Assembly (NCBI GenBank): GCA_913055905.1
Contig: CAJXLB010000002.1
Span: 1-64,000, forward strand
Length of the DNA: 64,000 nucleotides
Source: an uncultured Winogradskyella sp.
GTDB lineage: Bacteria; Bacteroidota; Bacteroidia; Flavobacteriales; Flavobacteriaceae
Direction: 5' to 3'
The position numbers and the translations under genes are program-made. Of this stretch, positions 27,318 through 35,721 are shown piece by piece. Within the stretch, counting starts at the first letter, position 1. The number at the start of each line of letters is the position of its first letter. The notes beneath the pieces are model-generated. The model was not told where the DNA came from and searched no databases. It saw only the letters and a program-made list of their open reading frames with translations.

Positions 27318-28076
27318 CTATTTCAAGACTTTTCTAATAAATCGATCATCGATTTTTGGTCGTAAGGTGTCTATTTTTTTAAAGTGATCAATAAGCACAT
27401 TTCTTATTTTATAATCGACATCAAACACACCTTCATTTGGTTTAAAAAAAACCATTTTGTCTCCACCATTGTACAGGTAGTCATTAGTAGCTACATAATA
27501 GGTCTTATCCATATCTAATGGAGCTCCTTTGATGGTGAGTTGTTCCAGTTCATAACTAGAATTAAATGTAATATTTATTTGCTTAGATAATGGATGCGCA
27601 CGTTTTACTTCAGATAGGTACTCTACCATTTTTAATATGGCATCTGCTTTTAGTCCCACAATAACTACCGCGTTTTCAAAAGGCATAACTTCGTATGCTG
27701 TGCGCAGTGTCACAGGTCCTTTAGGTATCTCAGCTCTTATGCCACCATGATTGAGCAGTACAAAATCAATCGTTTTGTTATAGCGCTTTTTAAAGATAGG
27801 ATTACATTCTTGATAAACGGCGTCTGCCATAAGGTTTCCAATGGCTGTATTTAAGTCGCCATCTTTCTTGGAATAGGTTGCAGGCGCAAATGATATAATA
27901 CTATCTAATGATGCGTTAAGATGTTTTCTATATGGTGCAATAAAGGCATCTACAGTACTATCCGATTCAAGATCACGGTTAATCTCTAGACGTTCGCCTT
28001 CAATTTTGTTTACATAATACTGTTTTTGACACGAAAAAACGGCTAAACAAATAAAACATAAGACAAATTGTTTCAT
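27318..28076 (-). CDS. 5'-nucleotidase C-terminal domain lipoprotein
   Basis: From ATG 28076 this 252-residue protein begins with a lipoprotein signal peptide (FVLCFICLAVFSC, lipidated Cys). An upstream in-frame ATG would bury the signal behind 16 polar residues. The rest is the 5'-nucleotidase C-terminal domain: NHGGIRAEIPKGPVTLRTAYEVMPFENAVV (in pieces about 126-155) and YYVATNDYLYNGGDKM near 200. It normally binds the nucleotide base. The catalytic half is the next gene, so the classical two-domain enzyme is split. Confidence 0.92.
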   Translation of the reverse strand: MKQFVLCFICLAVFSCQKQYYVNKIEGERLEINRDLESDSTVDAFIAPYRKHLNASLDSIISFAPATYSKKDGDLNTAIGNLMADAVYQECNPIFKKRYNKTIDFVLLNHGGIRAEIPKGPVTLRTAYEVMPFENAVVIVGLKADAILKMVEYLSEVKRAHPLSKQINITFNSSYELEQLTIKGAPLDMDKTYYVATNDYLYNGGDKMVFFKPNEGVFDVDYKIRNVLIDHFKKIDTLRPKIDDRFIRKVLK

Positions 28077-28128
28077 TACGGCTTTAGATATTAACTCGGC
28101 TTTACAATTTTTTTGAAAGCGCATTTGT

Positions 28129-28136
28129 TACATTTG
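28129..28136 (+). promoter_or_regulatory. -7 box of the DUF6913-dapA pair
   Basis: TACATTTG matches TAnnTTTG exactly and ends 18 bp before the ATG at 28155. Confidence 0.55.
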
Positions 28137-28154
28137 CAGAAAGGTTAAATATAA

Positions 28155-28673
28155 ATGTTTTTAAGAGCATTTAAGGAAAAATCAAATCAAAAATATGTCA
28201 ATAAATTGTTGGCTAGCCGAGAGACATCTGTCAATTCAAAAAAGGTAGTCAATATCGGTGTGATATTGCACGTAGATGAGTATGATAATTTTGAGGGCTT
28301 TAGGTCATTTTTCAAGAGTCTTGGACTTAATTCACCAAAGCATAAGATTGTGGGTTTTGTGTTAGATGATAAGTTTGAAGACAGCCAGTGGGAAACCTAT
28401 TTCAGTCCGAAAGATTTTGGGTGGAAGGGTAAAATCGGCAATGTAGAACTACAGTCCTTCTTAGATGAAGAATACGATGTGCTTGTAAGCTATTATAAGC
28501 ATAAACACCTTTATTTGGATTGGATGACGGCAGCATCAAAGGCCAATCTTAAAGTGGGATTAACACGCCATGATGAACGCTTGTATGATTTGTTTATGGA
28601 TATAGAACCTGAATCATTTAACACTTTTAAAACCGAATTTGAAAAATATTTAAACATTTTAAACAAACTGTGA
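28155..28673 (+). CDS. DUF6913 family protein
   Basis: This 172-residue soluble protein matches the DUF6913 family, found upstream of dapA in flavobacteria. Recognisable stretches are [14 protein letters not shown] (about 33-46), [21 protein letters not shown] (in pieces) and [18 protein letters not shown] (about 114-131). The alternating strand and helix pattern suggests an alpha/beta fold, but there is no catalytic motif I can name. Its TGA overlaps the dapA ATG by one base (TGATG), so the two are coupled. Function unknown. Confidence 0.8.
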   Translation: MFLRAFKEKSNQKYVNKLLASRETSVNSKKVVNIGVILHVDEYDNFEGFRSFFKSLGLNSPKHKIVGFVLDDKFEDSQWETYFSPKDFGWKGKIGNVELQSFLDEEYDVLVSYYKHKHLYLDWMTAASKANLKVGLTRHDERLYDLFMDIEPESFNTFKTEFEKYLNILNKL

Positions 28674-29557
28674 TGAATCAATTTGTAGGAACTGGAGTAG
28701 CCTTAATTACGCCTTTTAAGCAAGATTTAAGTATCGATTTCGATGCTCTGGAAAAACTTGTGGAGTATAACATTGAAAATGGCGTTGAATATCTTGTTAT
28801 AAGTGGTACTACGGGCGAGAGCGTAACCATTTCCAAAGCAGAAAAAAAGACATTGGTTGATTTTATTGCAAAAATCAATAAAGGGAGACTACCATTGGTT
28901 TTGGGAATTGGTGGTAACAATACGCAGGCCGTAATAGAGGAGTTGAACCAAACAGATTTATCTTCAATTGATGCTATTCTTTCGGTTTCGCCTTATTACA
29001 GTAAACCTACACAGGAAGGAATTTATCAGCATTTTAAAGCCATAGCCCAGGCTTCTCCAAAACCCATTATTTTATATAATGTTCCAGGACGTACGGCATC
29101 CAATATGGTTCCTGAGACAACCTTGCGGCTTGCCAAGGATTTTGATAACATCATAGCGGTGAAAGAGGCAGGGAATAATGTGCAACAATACCTGCAATTA
29201 TTGAGAAATAAACCTGAGGATTTTCATATTATTTCTGGTGATGACGATTTAGCTTTGGGTGTTGCTCTGGCAGGAGGGTCTGGAGTAATTTCCGTTATTG
29301 GTCAGGGTTTACCCAAGGAATTTTCTGAAATGATAAGACTGGGCATTGCTGGTAAACCTAAGCAAGCCTACGAACTGCACTTTAAACTTATGCCAATTAC
29401 TCAAATGATTTTTGCTGAAAATAACCCAGCAGGAATCAAAGCCGTATTGAGCGGGCTTGGTCTTGCAAAACCCTATGTTAGGCTGCCTTTGGTAGAAGCC
29501 ACAGAAGCGCTTCAACGTCGTATAAATAATGAACTGAACGCTCTAGGTAAGCGTTAA
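28673..29557 (+). CDS. dapA: 4-hydroxy-tetrahydrodipicolinate synthase
   Basis: DapA condenses pyruvate and aspartate semialdehyde, the first step of the diaminopimelate/lysine branch. The 294-residue protein has the TIM barrel with [10 protein letters not shown] at the start, [12 protein letters not shown] (about 42-53), [14 protein letters not shown] with the catalytic tyrosine, [13 protein letters not shown], and the Schiff-base lysine in [10 protein letters not shown] (about 161). ATG 28673 follows the upstream stop by overlap. dapF is also in this window, 17 kb away. Confidence 0.97.
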   Translation: MNQFVGTGVALITPFKQDLSIDFDALEKLVEYNIENGVEYLVISGTTGESVTISKAEKKTLVDFIAKINKGRLPLVLGIGGNNTQAVIEELNQTDLSSIDAILSVSPYYSKPTQEGIYQHFKAIAQASPKPIILYNVPGRTASNMVPETTLRLAKDFDNIIAVKEAGNNVQQYLQLLRNKPEDFHIISGDDDLALGVALAGGSGVISVIGQGLPKEFSEMIRLGIAGKPKQAYELHFKLMPITQMIFAENNPAGIKAVLSGLGLAKPYVRLPLVEATEALQRRINNELNALGKR

Positions 29558-29636
29558 GTAAAGCAATCCAAGGCCGCCTTGAAATAAATTAACAAGGGTC
29601 AGATAATTTTTGTTTTCATAATCCGTTTAAAATAAC

Positions 29637-29644
29637 TAATTTCG
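29637..29644 (+). promoter_or_regulatory. -7 box of the bamD operon
   Basis: TAATTTCG resembles TAnnTTTG with one change and ends 15 bp before the bamD start. Confidence 0.5.
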
Positions 29645-29658
29645 CATCCTGTTTTAAA

Positions 29659-30462
29659 ATGATGAAAAAGCTTTTTTACTTTCTAATAATCACCGTTTTA
29701 ATAACGTCTTGTAGCGAATTTCAAAAAGCCTTGAAGTCTGAAGATGCGGCTTTAAAGTTTCAGTTAGGGACAGAGCTTTATGAGCAAGGTAAGTGGAATA
29801 AGGCCTACAGGTTGTTTGAACAAATTTTGCCAAAATACAGGGGCAAGCCGCAGGCTGAGAAATTGACCTTCATGCACGCCAAATGTTCTTACGAGCTCAA
29901 GGATTATTATATAGCTAGCTATCATTTTGATAAGTTTGTGGATATTTACCCAGACAGTGAAAAGGCAGAAGAGGCCTCATTTTTGTCCGCCAAAGGTTAT
30001 TATCATAATTCACCGGTTTATTCTAAGGAACAAAAGGAAACTATAGAGGCCATTGAGAAGCTGCAACTGTTCGTAAATTCGTATCCTAATTCGCAATATC
30101 TCGAAGAAGCCAATAAACTGGTTAAGGAACTCGATTTTAAGCTTGAAAAGAAAGCATTTGAAATTGCCAAGCAATACGATTTAATTAGGGATTACAAAGC
30201 ATCAATAAAATCCTTCAACAATTTTTTGGTCGATTTTCCCGGAACTGTTTTAAAGGAAGATGCGTTGTTCTACAGGTTTGATGCGGCTTACAACTTGGCA
30301 ATTTTAAGTATTGACCAATTAAAGAAAGAACGCTTGGAAGAAGCAATCGCATATTTTGAAACTCTGAAAAAAGCATTTCCGGATTCAAAATACTTAGAAG
30401 AAGGTGCAATTATGCACGAAGAATTAACAAATCAATTACATACATTTACAACGAAAAGCTAA
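29659..30462 (+). CDS. bamD: outer membrane assembly lipoprotein BamD
   Basis: BamD is the essential lipoprotein partner of BamA in outer-membrane beta-barrel assembly. The 267-residue protein has a lipoprotein signal (FYFLIITVLITSC, lipidated Cys about 18) and tetratricopeptide-like helices: ALKFQLGTELYEQGKWNKA, AKCSYELKDYYIASYHFDKFV and YPDSEKAEEASFLSAKGYY (all in pieces). Two ATGs start the gene in tandem; either works. It heads an operon with rpoZ, coaBC and the porD-like gene. Confidence 0.93.
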   Translation: MMKKLFYFLIITVLITSCSEFQKALKSEDAALKFQLGTELYEQGKWNKAYRLFEQILPKYRGKPQAEKLTFMHAKCSYELKDYYIASYHFDKFVDIYPDSEKAEEASFLSAKGYYHNSPVYSKEQKETIEAIEKLQLFVNSYPNSQYLEEANKLVKELDFKLEKKAFEIAKQYDLIRDYKASIKSFNNFLVDFPGTVLKEDALFYRFDAAYNLAILSIDQLKKERLEEAIAYFETLKKAFPDSKYLEEGAIMHEELTNQLHTFTTKS

Positions 30463-30474
30463 TCTTATTATAAA

Positions 30475-30801
30475 ATGGATTTAAAGAAAACAGATGCTCC
30501 AGTAACAACGGTGACCTACGATAGAAATGAAATCGATGCACCAACTCAAAACATCTACGAGGCTATATCAGTAATTGCAAAGCGAGCTGAGCAAATCAAT
30601 ACAGATATTCGTCGTGAGCTTATTGATAAATTAGAGGAGTTTGCGACCTATAATGATAGTTTAGAGGAAATCTTTGAAAATAAAGAACAGATTGAAGTAT
30701 CTAAATTTTACGAGAAACTTCCTAAACCACATGCTTTAGCCATTAAAGAGTGGTTAGATGACAAAATATATTACAGAAACACTGAGGACACTCAGGAATA
30801 A
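30475..30801 (+). CDS. rpoZ: RNA polymerase omega subunit, Bacteroidota type
   Basis: Omega helps fold and latch the beta' subunit. This 108-residue protein matches the divergent omega of Bacteroidota: NIYEAISVIAKRAEQIN (about 26-42) corresponds to the helix that contacts beta', followed by a family-specific C-terminus KFYEKLPKPHALAIKEWLDDKIYY (in pieces). It is 12 bp after bamD and 6 bp before coaBC, a conserved order. Similarity to E. coli omega is low, so the call rests on the family pattern and context. Confidence 0.88.
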   Translation: MDLKKTDAPVTTVTYDRNEIDAPTQNIYEAISVIAKRAEQINTDIRRELIDKLEEFATYNDSLEEIFENKEQIEVSKFYEKLPKPHALAIKEWLDDKIYYRNTEDTQE

Positions 30802-30807
30802 CCTTAA

Positions 30808-32019
30808 ATGTCTGTTTTAAAAGACAAAAACATTTTATTAGGCATAACTGCTGGCATTGCTGCTTACAAGACTGCAAACCTAGTAAGGCTTTTTATTAAG
30901 GCAGGTGCCAAAGTAAAGGTGGTGATGACACCTTCGGCCAAGGATTTTGTCACTCCTTTGACACTTTCAACCTTATCAAAAAACCCTGTTACGTCTTCTT
31001 TTGTTGATGAAGAAGACGATAACAAGGTGTGGAACAATCATGTAGAGTTAGGGCTTTGGGCCGATTATTTTGTAATTGCACCAGCTACGGCAAACACCCT
31101 GGCTAAAATGGCTAATGGTGTGTGTGATAATATCCTGCTTGCAACGTATCTTTCTGCTAAATGTCCGGTCTATTTTGCACCTGCGATGGACTTGGATATG
31201 TACAAGCACCAATCCACAAAAAACACCTTCAAAACTTTAGAATCGTACGGTAATACCATGATTCCTGCAGGAACAGGAGAACTGGCGAGTGGTTTGTATG
31301 GAGAGGGTCGTATGGCCGAACCTGAAGATATCGTTACATTTATTGAAAAGGATATCTTTTCTCAATTACCCTTAAAAGGTAAGCGTTTATTGGTTACTGC
31401 TGGACCTACTTATGAAGCCATTGACCCTGTTAGGTTCATTGGAAACCACTCCAGCGGAAAAATGGGTTTTGAAATTGCTAAAGCCGCTGCAAACTTAGGT
31501 GCTGAGGTAATTTTAGTGTCAGGTCCTACCCAAGAGACCGTAAATCATGGCTTGATTCAACTACATCGTGTGACAAGTGCAGAGGAAATGTACCAAGAGG
31601 TGCATAAACATTTCAATTCTGTAGATGTGGCCGTGCTTTCTGCAGCAGTATCTGATTACAGACCTAAATCCATTGCACCGAGTAAAATAAAAAAGCAAGA
31701 CACTACGTTACGTATTGAGCTAGAGAAGACAAAGGATATTTTAAAATCCCTAGGAGATAATAAAGCGCATCAACTTTTGGTTGGGTTTGCATTAGAAACA
31801 GATAATGAACTCAAAAATGCCAAGAAGAAACTATCGGAGAAAAACTTAGACATGATAGTACTCAACTCTTTACAGGATAAGGGTGCTGGCTTTGGAGTTT
31901 CAACAAATAAAGTTACATTTATATTGTCGTCTGGTGAGATTATCGAAGGGGAACTAAAATCAAAAACCCAAGTTGCCCAAGATATAATGCAGCAAATAAT
32001 ACATAAGCTCAATGCGTAA
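30808..32019 (+). CDS. coaBC: bifunctional phosphopantothenoylcysteine decarboxylase/synthetase
   Basis: CoaBC joins cysteine to phosphopantothenate and decarboxylates the product, in coenzyme A synthesis. The 403-residue protein has the flavin-dependent CoaC half with LGITAGIAAYK at the start, catalytic His in WNNHVELGLWAD (about 77-88) and the PAMDLDMY substrate clamp, then the CoaB half from about 188, with LLVTAGPTYEAIDPVRFIGNHSSGKMG (in pieces). The last CoA step, coaE, is also in this window. Confidence 0.97.
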   Translation: MSVLKDKNILLGITAGIAAYKTANLVRLFIKAGAKVKVVMTPSAKDFVTPLTLSTLSKNPVTSSFVDEEDDNKVWNNHVELGLWADYFVIAPATANTLAKMANGVCDNILLATYLSAKCPVYFAPAMDLDMYKHQSTKNTFKTLESYGNTMIPAGTGELASGLYGEGRMAEPEDIVTFIEKDIFSQLPLKGKRLLVTAGPTYEAIDPVRFIGNHSSGKMGFEIAKAAANLGAEVILVSGPTQETVNHGLIQLHRVTSAEEMYQEVHKHFNSVDVAVLSAAVSDYRPKSIAPSKIKKQDTTLRIELEKTKDILKSLGDNKAHQLLVGFALETDNELKNAKKKLSEKNLDMIVLNSLQDKGAGFGVSTNKVTFILSSGEIIEGELKSKTQVAQDIMQQIIHKLNA

Positions 32020-32899
32020 TATCTTCTTAATTTTTTTGTTGGTAAATGTTCTGTTCATTCAGGCTCAAGAACTAAACTGTACCGTTACTGTGATAGCCCA
32101 ACAGACGGGTAATGATAATAATGTCGTTTTTCAGACTTTAGAACGGCAGCTTAACGAGTTTATCAATAACACAAAATGGACAGAAAAGTCTTTTAGCCAA
32201 GAAGAGCGCATCAATTGTAGCATGGTCATTAATGTAAACCAGTATAATAATGATGCTTTTTCGGCTACGCTTCAAGTGTCGTCATCTAGACCGGTCTTTG
32301 GGTCATCCTACAGTACACCAGTTTATAATTACAACGACAAAACCTTCAACTTTCAATATTTAGAATTTCAGAATTTGGTTTATAACCCGATTCAATTTGA
32401 ATCCAATCTTATTTCAGTACTTTCTTTTCATGTCTATATGATTTTAGGATTTGATGCTGATACGTTTGAATTAAATGGAGGAACCGAATACTTCAAGCAA
32501 GCCCAAGTCATTGCAACGTATTCGCAACAATTAAATGGGCAAGGATGGAAATTAGAAGACGGATTGCAGTCGCGATTCGCACTCATTGACAACCTCATGT
32601 CTCCAACTTTTGATGAAATGCGATCGTCTATGTATCATTACCACCGTAATGGTCTGGATGTTATGAGTGAGGATGTAAAGGAAGGGAAAGAGGCCATAAC
32701 TGCTGCAATTTCTGAATTAAATAAAATTCACTCCAGAAGACCCAACTCGTTTTTAATGCGCGTATTTTTCGATGCGAAATCAGATGAGATTATGGACATT
32801 CTTTCAGGTGGTCCTAAGGTTAATGTCGCTGAAGTCACCAATATTCTCAATAGAATTGCGCCAATGCATTCCCAGAAATGGCGAAATATTAGTTACTAA
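32012..32899 (+). CDS. porD: DUF4835 family protein, probable T9SS component PorD
   Basis: This 295-residue secreted protein has a signal peptide (about 1-18, ending IQAQ) then LNCTVTVIAQQTGN and RQLNEFINNTKWT, the start of the DUF4835 family. It also has YLEFQNLVYNPIQFESNLISVLSFHVYMILGFDAD (in pieces about 117-150) and FFDAKSDEIMDILSGG. From memory the family is linked to type IX secretion as PorD; I cannot confirm this here. It overlaps coaBC by 8 bp and precedes recN, its usual order. T9SS cargo genes lie 3 kb downstream. Confidence 0.8.
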   Translation: MRNIFLIFLLVNVLFIQAQELNCTVTVIAQQTGNDNNVVFQTLERQLNEFINNTKWTEKSFSQEERINCSMVINVNQYNNDAFSATLQVSSSRPVFGSSYSTPVYNYNDKTFNFQYLEFQNLVYNPIQFESNLISVLSFHVYMILGFDADTFELNGGTEYFKQAQVIATYSQQLNGQGWKLEDGLQSRFALIDNLMSPTFDEMRSSMYHYHRNGLDVMSEDVKEGKEAITAAISELNKIHSRRPNSFLMRVFFDAKSDEIMDILSGGPKVNVAEVTNILNRIAPMHSQKWRNISY

Positions 32900-32964
32900 T
32901 AGTTAGCTCTTGTTGCCTATTATTAAGGCTTTCTTTTTAATTTTGTTTTGTTTAATAGAACAGT

Positions 32965-34617
32965 GTGCTGAATTCACTTTACATAAAGAACTTTGCGTTA
33001 ATTGATGAGCTTCAGGTCCAGTTCAACAGTGGTTTGACTATGATTACTGGCGAAACAGGAGCAGGAAAGTCAATTCTATTAGGTGGTTTATCCTTAGTGC
33101 TTGGTAAAAGGGCCGATTTGTCCCAAATAAAGGACAAAGATCAAAAATGCGTCATAGAGGCGACGTTCGATGTAGGTAGCTATAATCTAAAACCAATTTA
33201 TCAAAATCTAGACTTAGATTATGACGTGCACACCATTATACGTCGAGAAATTCTACCATCAGGGAAATCCAGGGCTTTTGTAAACGATACGCCTGTTACC
33301 TTAGATAGTTTATCTGCTTTAAGTTCTTATTTAATTGATATCCATAGCCAACACCAAACCCAAAAGTTAACAGAAGACAGTTATCAGTTTAGGGTAATTG
33401 ATGCCTTGGCCGCTAACAGTCAACTCATGACAGATTACACAAATCAACTTCGAGATTACAAGGACTTAAAAGCTACACTTCAAGAATTAAAAACAACGAA
33501 GGTTGATTTGTTAAAAGAATACGACTACAACAACTTTTTGCTTAACGAACTGAATCAAATTACGTTAGAGAGCGTTGACCTTGAAGACTTGGAAGAGAAG
33601 TATGAAACCTTGAGCAATGTTGAAACGATTCAAGAAAAATTGAATTTCATCCAGGCTCTTATAACAGCAGAAGACAAGGGGACTTTAGATCAGCTGAGGC
33701 AAATGAAGCAAGATCTTTCCCGAATCTCAAGCTTTGGAAAACCTTATGCAAATCTAATGGAGCGTATAGAGAGCGTGAATATTGAGTTACAGGATATTTT
33801 ATTGGAAGTTGATGGCTTGGAAGGTGAGTTGTACGCAGACCCTAAAGAACTGGAAGCCGTAACACAAAAAATTGAACTAGTTAATAATTTGTTTCACAAG
33901 CATGGTGTAAGTCAAATTAACGATTTAATTGAAATTAGGAATGAGCTCGAGGACAAAGTAGGGCAGACCAATAACCTTGACGCACGTATTGAAGAGAATG
34001 AAAAAAAGCTTTTAAAGGCGACTTCGGACCTAAATAAGACGGCAAAAACTATTTCCGAAAAACGACAAGAGGTTTTACCTAAACTCACACAACGTTTGCA
34101 AGAACTCCTCAAAGATTTGGGTATGCCAAATGCCAAGTTTAACTTCAACCTAACACGTTCAGACACTTTTAAGGTTAATGGAATGGATGAATTGGAGGTG
34201 TTGTTTACAGCAAACAAAGGCAGTAATTTTAAACCATTAAAAAGCTCCGCTTCTGGAGGTGAATTATCCCGAATTATGCTTGCTATAAAATCTATACTGG
34301 CCGAGTATATCCAATTGCCAAGCATCATGTTCGATGAAATAGACACAGGTGTTTCTGGTGAGATAGCCCACAAAATGGGAACAATTATGCTGCAAATGAG
34401 TAAAAAAATGCAGGTGTTTACAATAACGCATTTGCCACAAATAGCAGCAAAGGGTAATGCTCACTTCAAGGTTTTTAAAACCGATAAAGCAGAAAATACA
34501 CAGACCAATCTAAAAAAGTTGAATGAAGAAGAGCGCTTGGTAGAAATCGCTCAAATGTTAGGAGGGTTGGAAATTACGGAATCTGCAATGGCACATGCTA
34601 GGCAATTGCTTAATTAA
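32965..34617 (+). CDS. recN: DNA repair protein RecN
   Basis: RecN is an SMC-like ATPase acting early in double-strand break repair. The 550-residue protein has Walker A ITGETGAGKSILLGGL (pieces about 27-42), a central coiled coil (about 150-370), the ABC signature SASGGELSRIMLAIKSI (about 429-445) and Walker B SIMFDEIDTGVSGEIA (about 452-467). The start is GTG, giving the typical LNSLYIKNFALIDEL. It is 65 bp after the porD-like gene. Confidence 0.97.
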   Translation: MLNSLYIKNFALIDELQVQFNSGLTMITGETGAGKSILLGGLSLVLGKRADLSQIKDKDQKCVIEATFDVGSYNLKPIYQNLDLDYDVHTIIRREILPSGKSRAFVNDTPVTLDSLSALSSYLIDIHSQHQTQKLTEDSYQFRVIDALAANSQLMTDYTNQLRDYKDLKATLQELKTTKVDLLKEYDYNNFLLNELNQITLESVDLEDLEEKYETLSNVETIQEKLNFIQALITAEDKGTLDQLRQMKQDLSRISSFGKPYANLMERIESVNIELQDILLEVDGLEGELYADPKELEAVTQKIELVNNLFHKHGVSQINDLIEIRNELEDKVGQTNNLDARIEENEKKLLKATSDLNKTAKTISEKRQEVLPKLTQRLQELLKDLGMPNAKFNFNLTRSDTFKVNGMDELEVLFTANKGSNFKPLKSSASGGELSRIMLAIKSILAEYIQLPSIMFDEIDTGVSGEIAHKMGTIMLQMSKKMQVFTITHLPQIAAKGNAHFKVFKTDKAENTQTNLKKLNEEERLVEIAQMLGGLEITESAMAHARQLLN

Positions 34618-34661
34618 TGTGGTGGTCTCTTCAAGGACTTACAAAAGGATGATTTAAATAG

Positions 34662-34669
34662 TATATTTA
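34662..34669 (+). promoter_or_regulatory. -7 box of fabI
   Basis: TATATTTA differs from TAnnTTTG only at the last base. It ends 37 bp before the fabI ATG. Confidence 0.4.
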
Positions 34670-34706
34670 CAGCAGAAAATTAATAATTACACTAAAACAG
34701 TTGATA

Positions 34707-35525
34707 ATGGCATATAACTTACTTAAAGGAAAAAAGGGAATTATTTTTGGAGCATTGGACGAAAACTCAATAGCTTGGAAAACCGCCGAACGTGTTCACG
34801 AAGAAGGTGGTGAATTTGTACTTACCAATGCACCAGTGGCCATGCGCATGGGGCAAATCAATGCTTTGGCAGAAAAGACAGGGTCTCAAATTATTCCAGC
34901 CGATGCCACTTCCGAGGAAGATTTGCAAAATTTAGTGGAGAAATCCATGGGGATTTTAGGCGGCAAAATAGATTTTGTCTTGCACTCTATAGGGATGTCA
35001 ATCAATGTAAGAAAGGGTAGGGCGTATACCGACCAAAAATACGACTGGACCCAAAAAGGGACGGATGTCTCTGCGATGTCATTTCATAAAGTGATGCAAA
35101 CCTTATATAAAGCCGACGCTATGAATGAATGGGGAAGTATCGTAGCCCTAACCTATATGGCGGCACAGCGTGTGTTTCCTGATTACAATGATATGGCAGA
35201 TAACAAAGCCTACTTGGAGAGTATAGCACGTAGCTTTGGCTATTTCTTTGGCAGAGATAAAAAGGTTAGGGTAAATACTATTTCACAGTCGCCAACACCA
35301 ACTACGGCAGGAAGCGGTGTTAAAGGCTTTGATGGTTTTATAGCCTATGCCGAAAAAATGTCACCATTGGGTAATGCCACGGCACTGGATTGTGCAAACT
35401 ATACGGTTACTTTATTTAGTGATTTAACACGTCGTGTCACCTTACAGAACCTATATAATGATGGTGGTTTCAGTAATATGGGCGTGAGTGACGCAGTGAT
35501 GGACGTGTTTATGGAGAATAAATAA
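34707..35525 (+). CDS. fabI: enoyl-[acyl-carrier-protein] reductase FabI
   Basis: FabI performs the last reduction in each fatty-acid elongation cycle using NAD(P)H. The 272-residue protein starts at ATG 34707 with the family opening AYNLLKGKKGIIFGALDENSIAW (in pieces). It has the SDR-like cofactor loop, LHSIGMS (about 92-98), and the catalytic Tyr/Lys region YMAAQRVFPDYNDMADNKAYLES (in pieces about 150-172), plus VNTISQSPTPTTAGSG. A good terminator follows at 35552. Confidence 0.97.
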   Translation: MAYNLLKGKKGIIFGALDENSIAWKTAERVHEEGGEFVLTNAPVAMRMGQINALAEKTGSQIIPADATSEEDLQNLVEKSMGILGGKIDFVLHSIGMSINVRKGRAYTDQKYDWTQKGTDVSAMSFHKVMQTLYKADAMNEWGSIVALTYMAAQRVFPDYNDMADNKAYLESIARSFGYFFGRDKKVRVNTISQSPTPTTAGSGVKGFDGFIAYAEKMSPLGNATALDCANYTVTLFSDLTRRVTLQNLYNDGGFSNMGVSDAVMDVFMENK

Positions 35526-35551
35526 AAGTCTTCGATATTATAAACTTTATT

Positions 35552-35580
35552 AAAGTCGCTATTTTCAGCGACTTTTTTTT
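35552..35580 (+). terminator. fabI terminator
   Basis: A 9-bp AAAGTCGCT/AGCGACTTT stem with a 6-nt loop is followed by a long T run, 27 bp past the fabI stop. Confidence 0.9.
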
Positions 35581-35610
35581 GTTCATAACCTGTGAATACA
35601 GATTCAAGTA

Positions 35611-35632
35611 GTTGTTATTAATCGTTGTTATT
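35611..35632. repeat. short direct repeat upstream of the P-domain gene
   Basis: GTTGTTATT occurs at 35611-35619 and again at 35624-35632, 13 bp apart, about 90 bp before the start of the P-domain gene. It may be a regulator site. The rest of the 196-bp gap holds only the fabI terminator and AT-rich DNA. Confidence 0.3.
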
Positions 35633-35721
35633 GACATTTCATCGATTAGCATTAAGTATGTATTGATGTTCTAAGGAATTAACATAATTTTAATGAATTA
35701 CTAACTTAAATAATAAATTAT

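Noticed and set aside
29567-29580. Small hairpin after dapA as terminator
   Set aside because: The stem is only about 5 bp and no T run follows, so I did not call a terminator.
30001-30462. Short minus-strand frame inside bamD
   Set aside because: It is a shadow of bamD and has no family resemblance.
33912-34373. 153-codon open frame antisense to recN
   Set aside because: It lies fully inside the well-supported recN gene, on the opposite strand, with low-complexity Ser/Phe-rich translation and no family resemblance.
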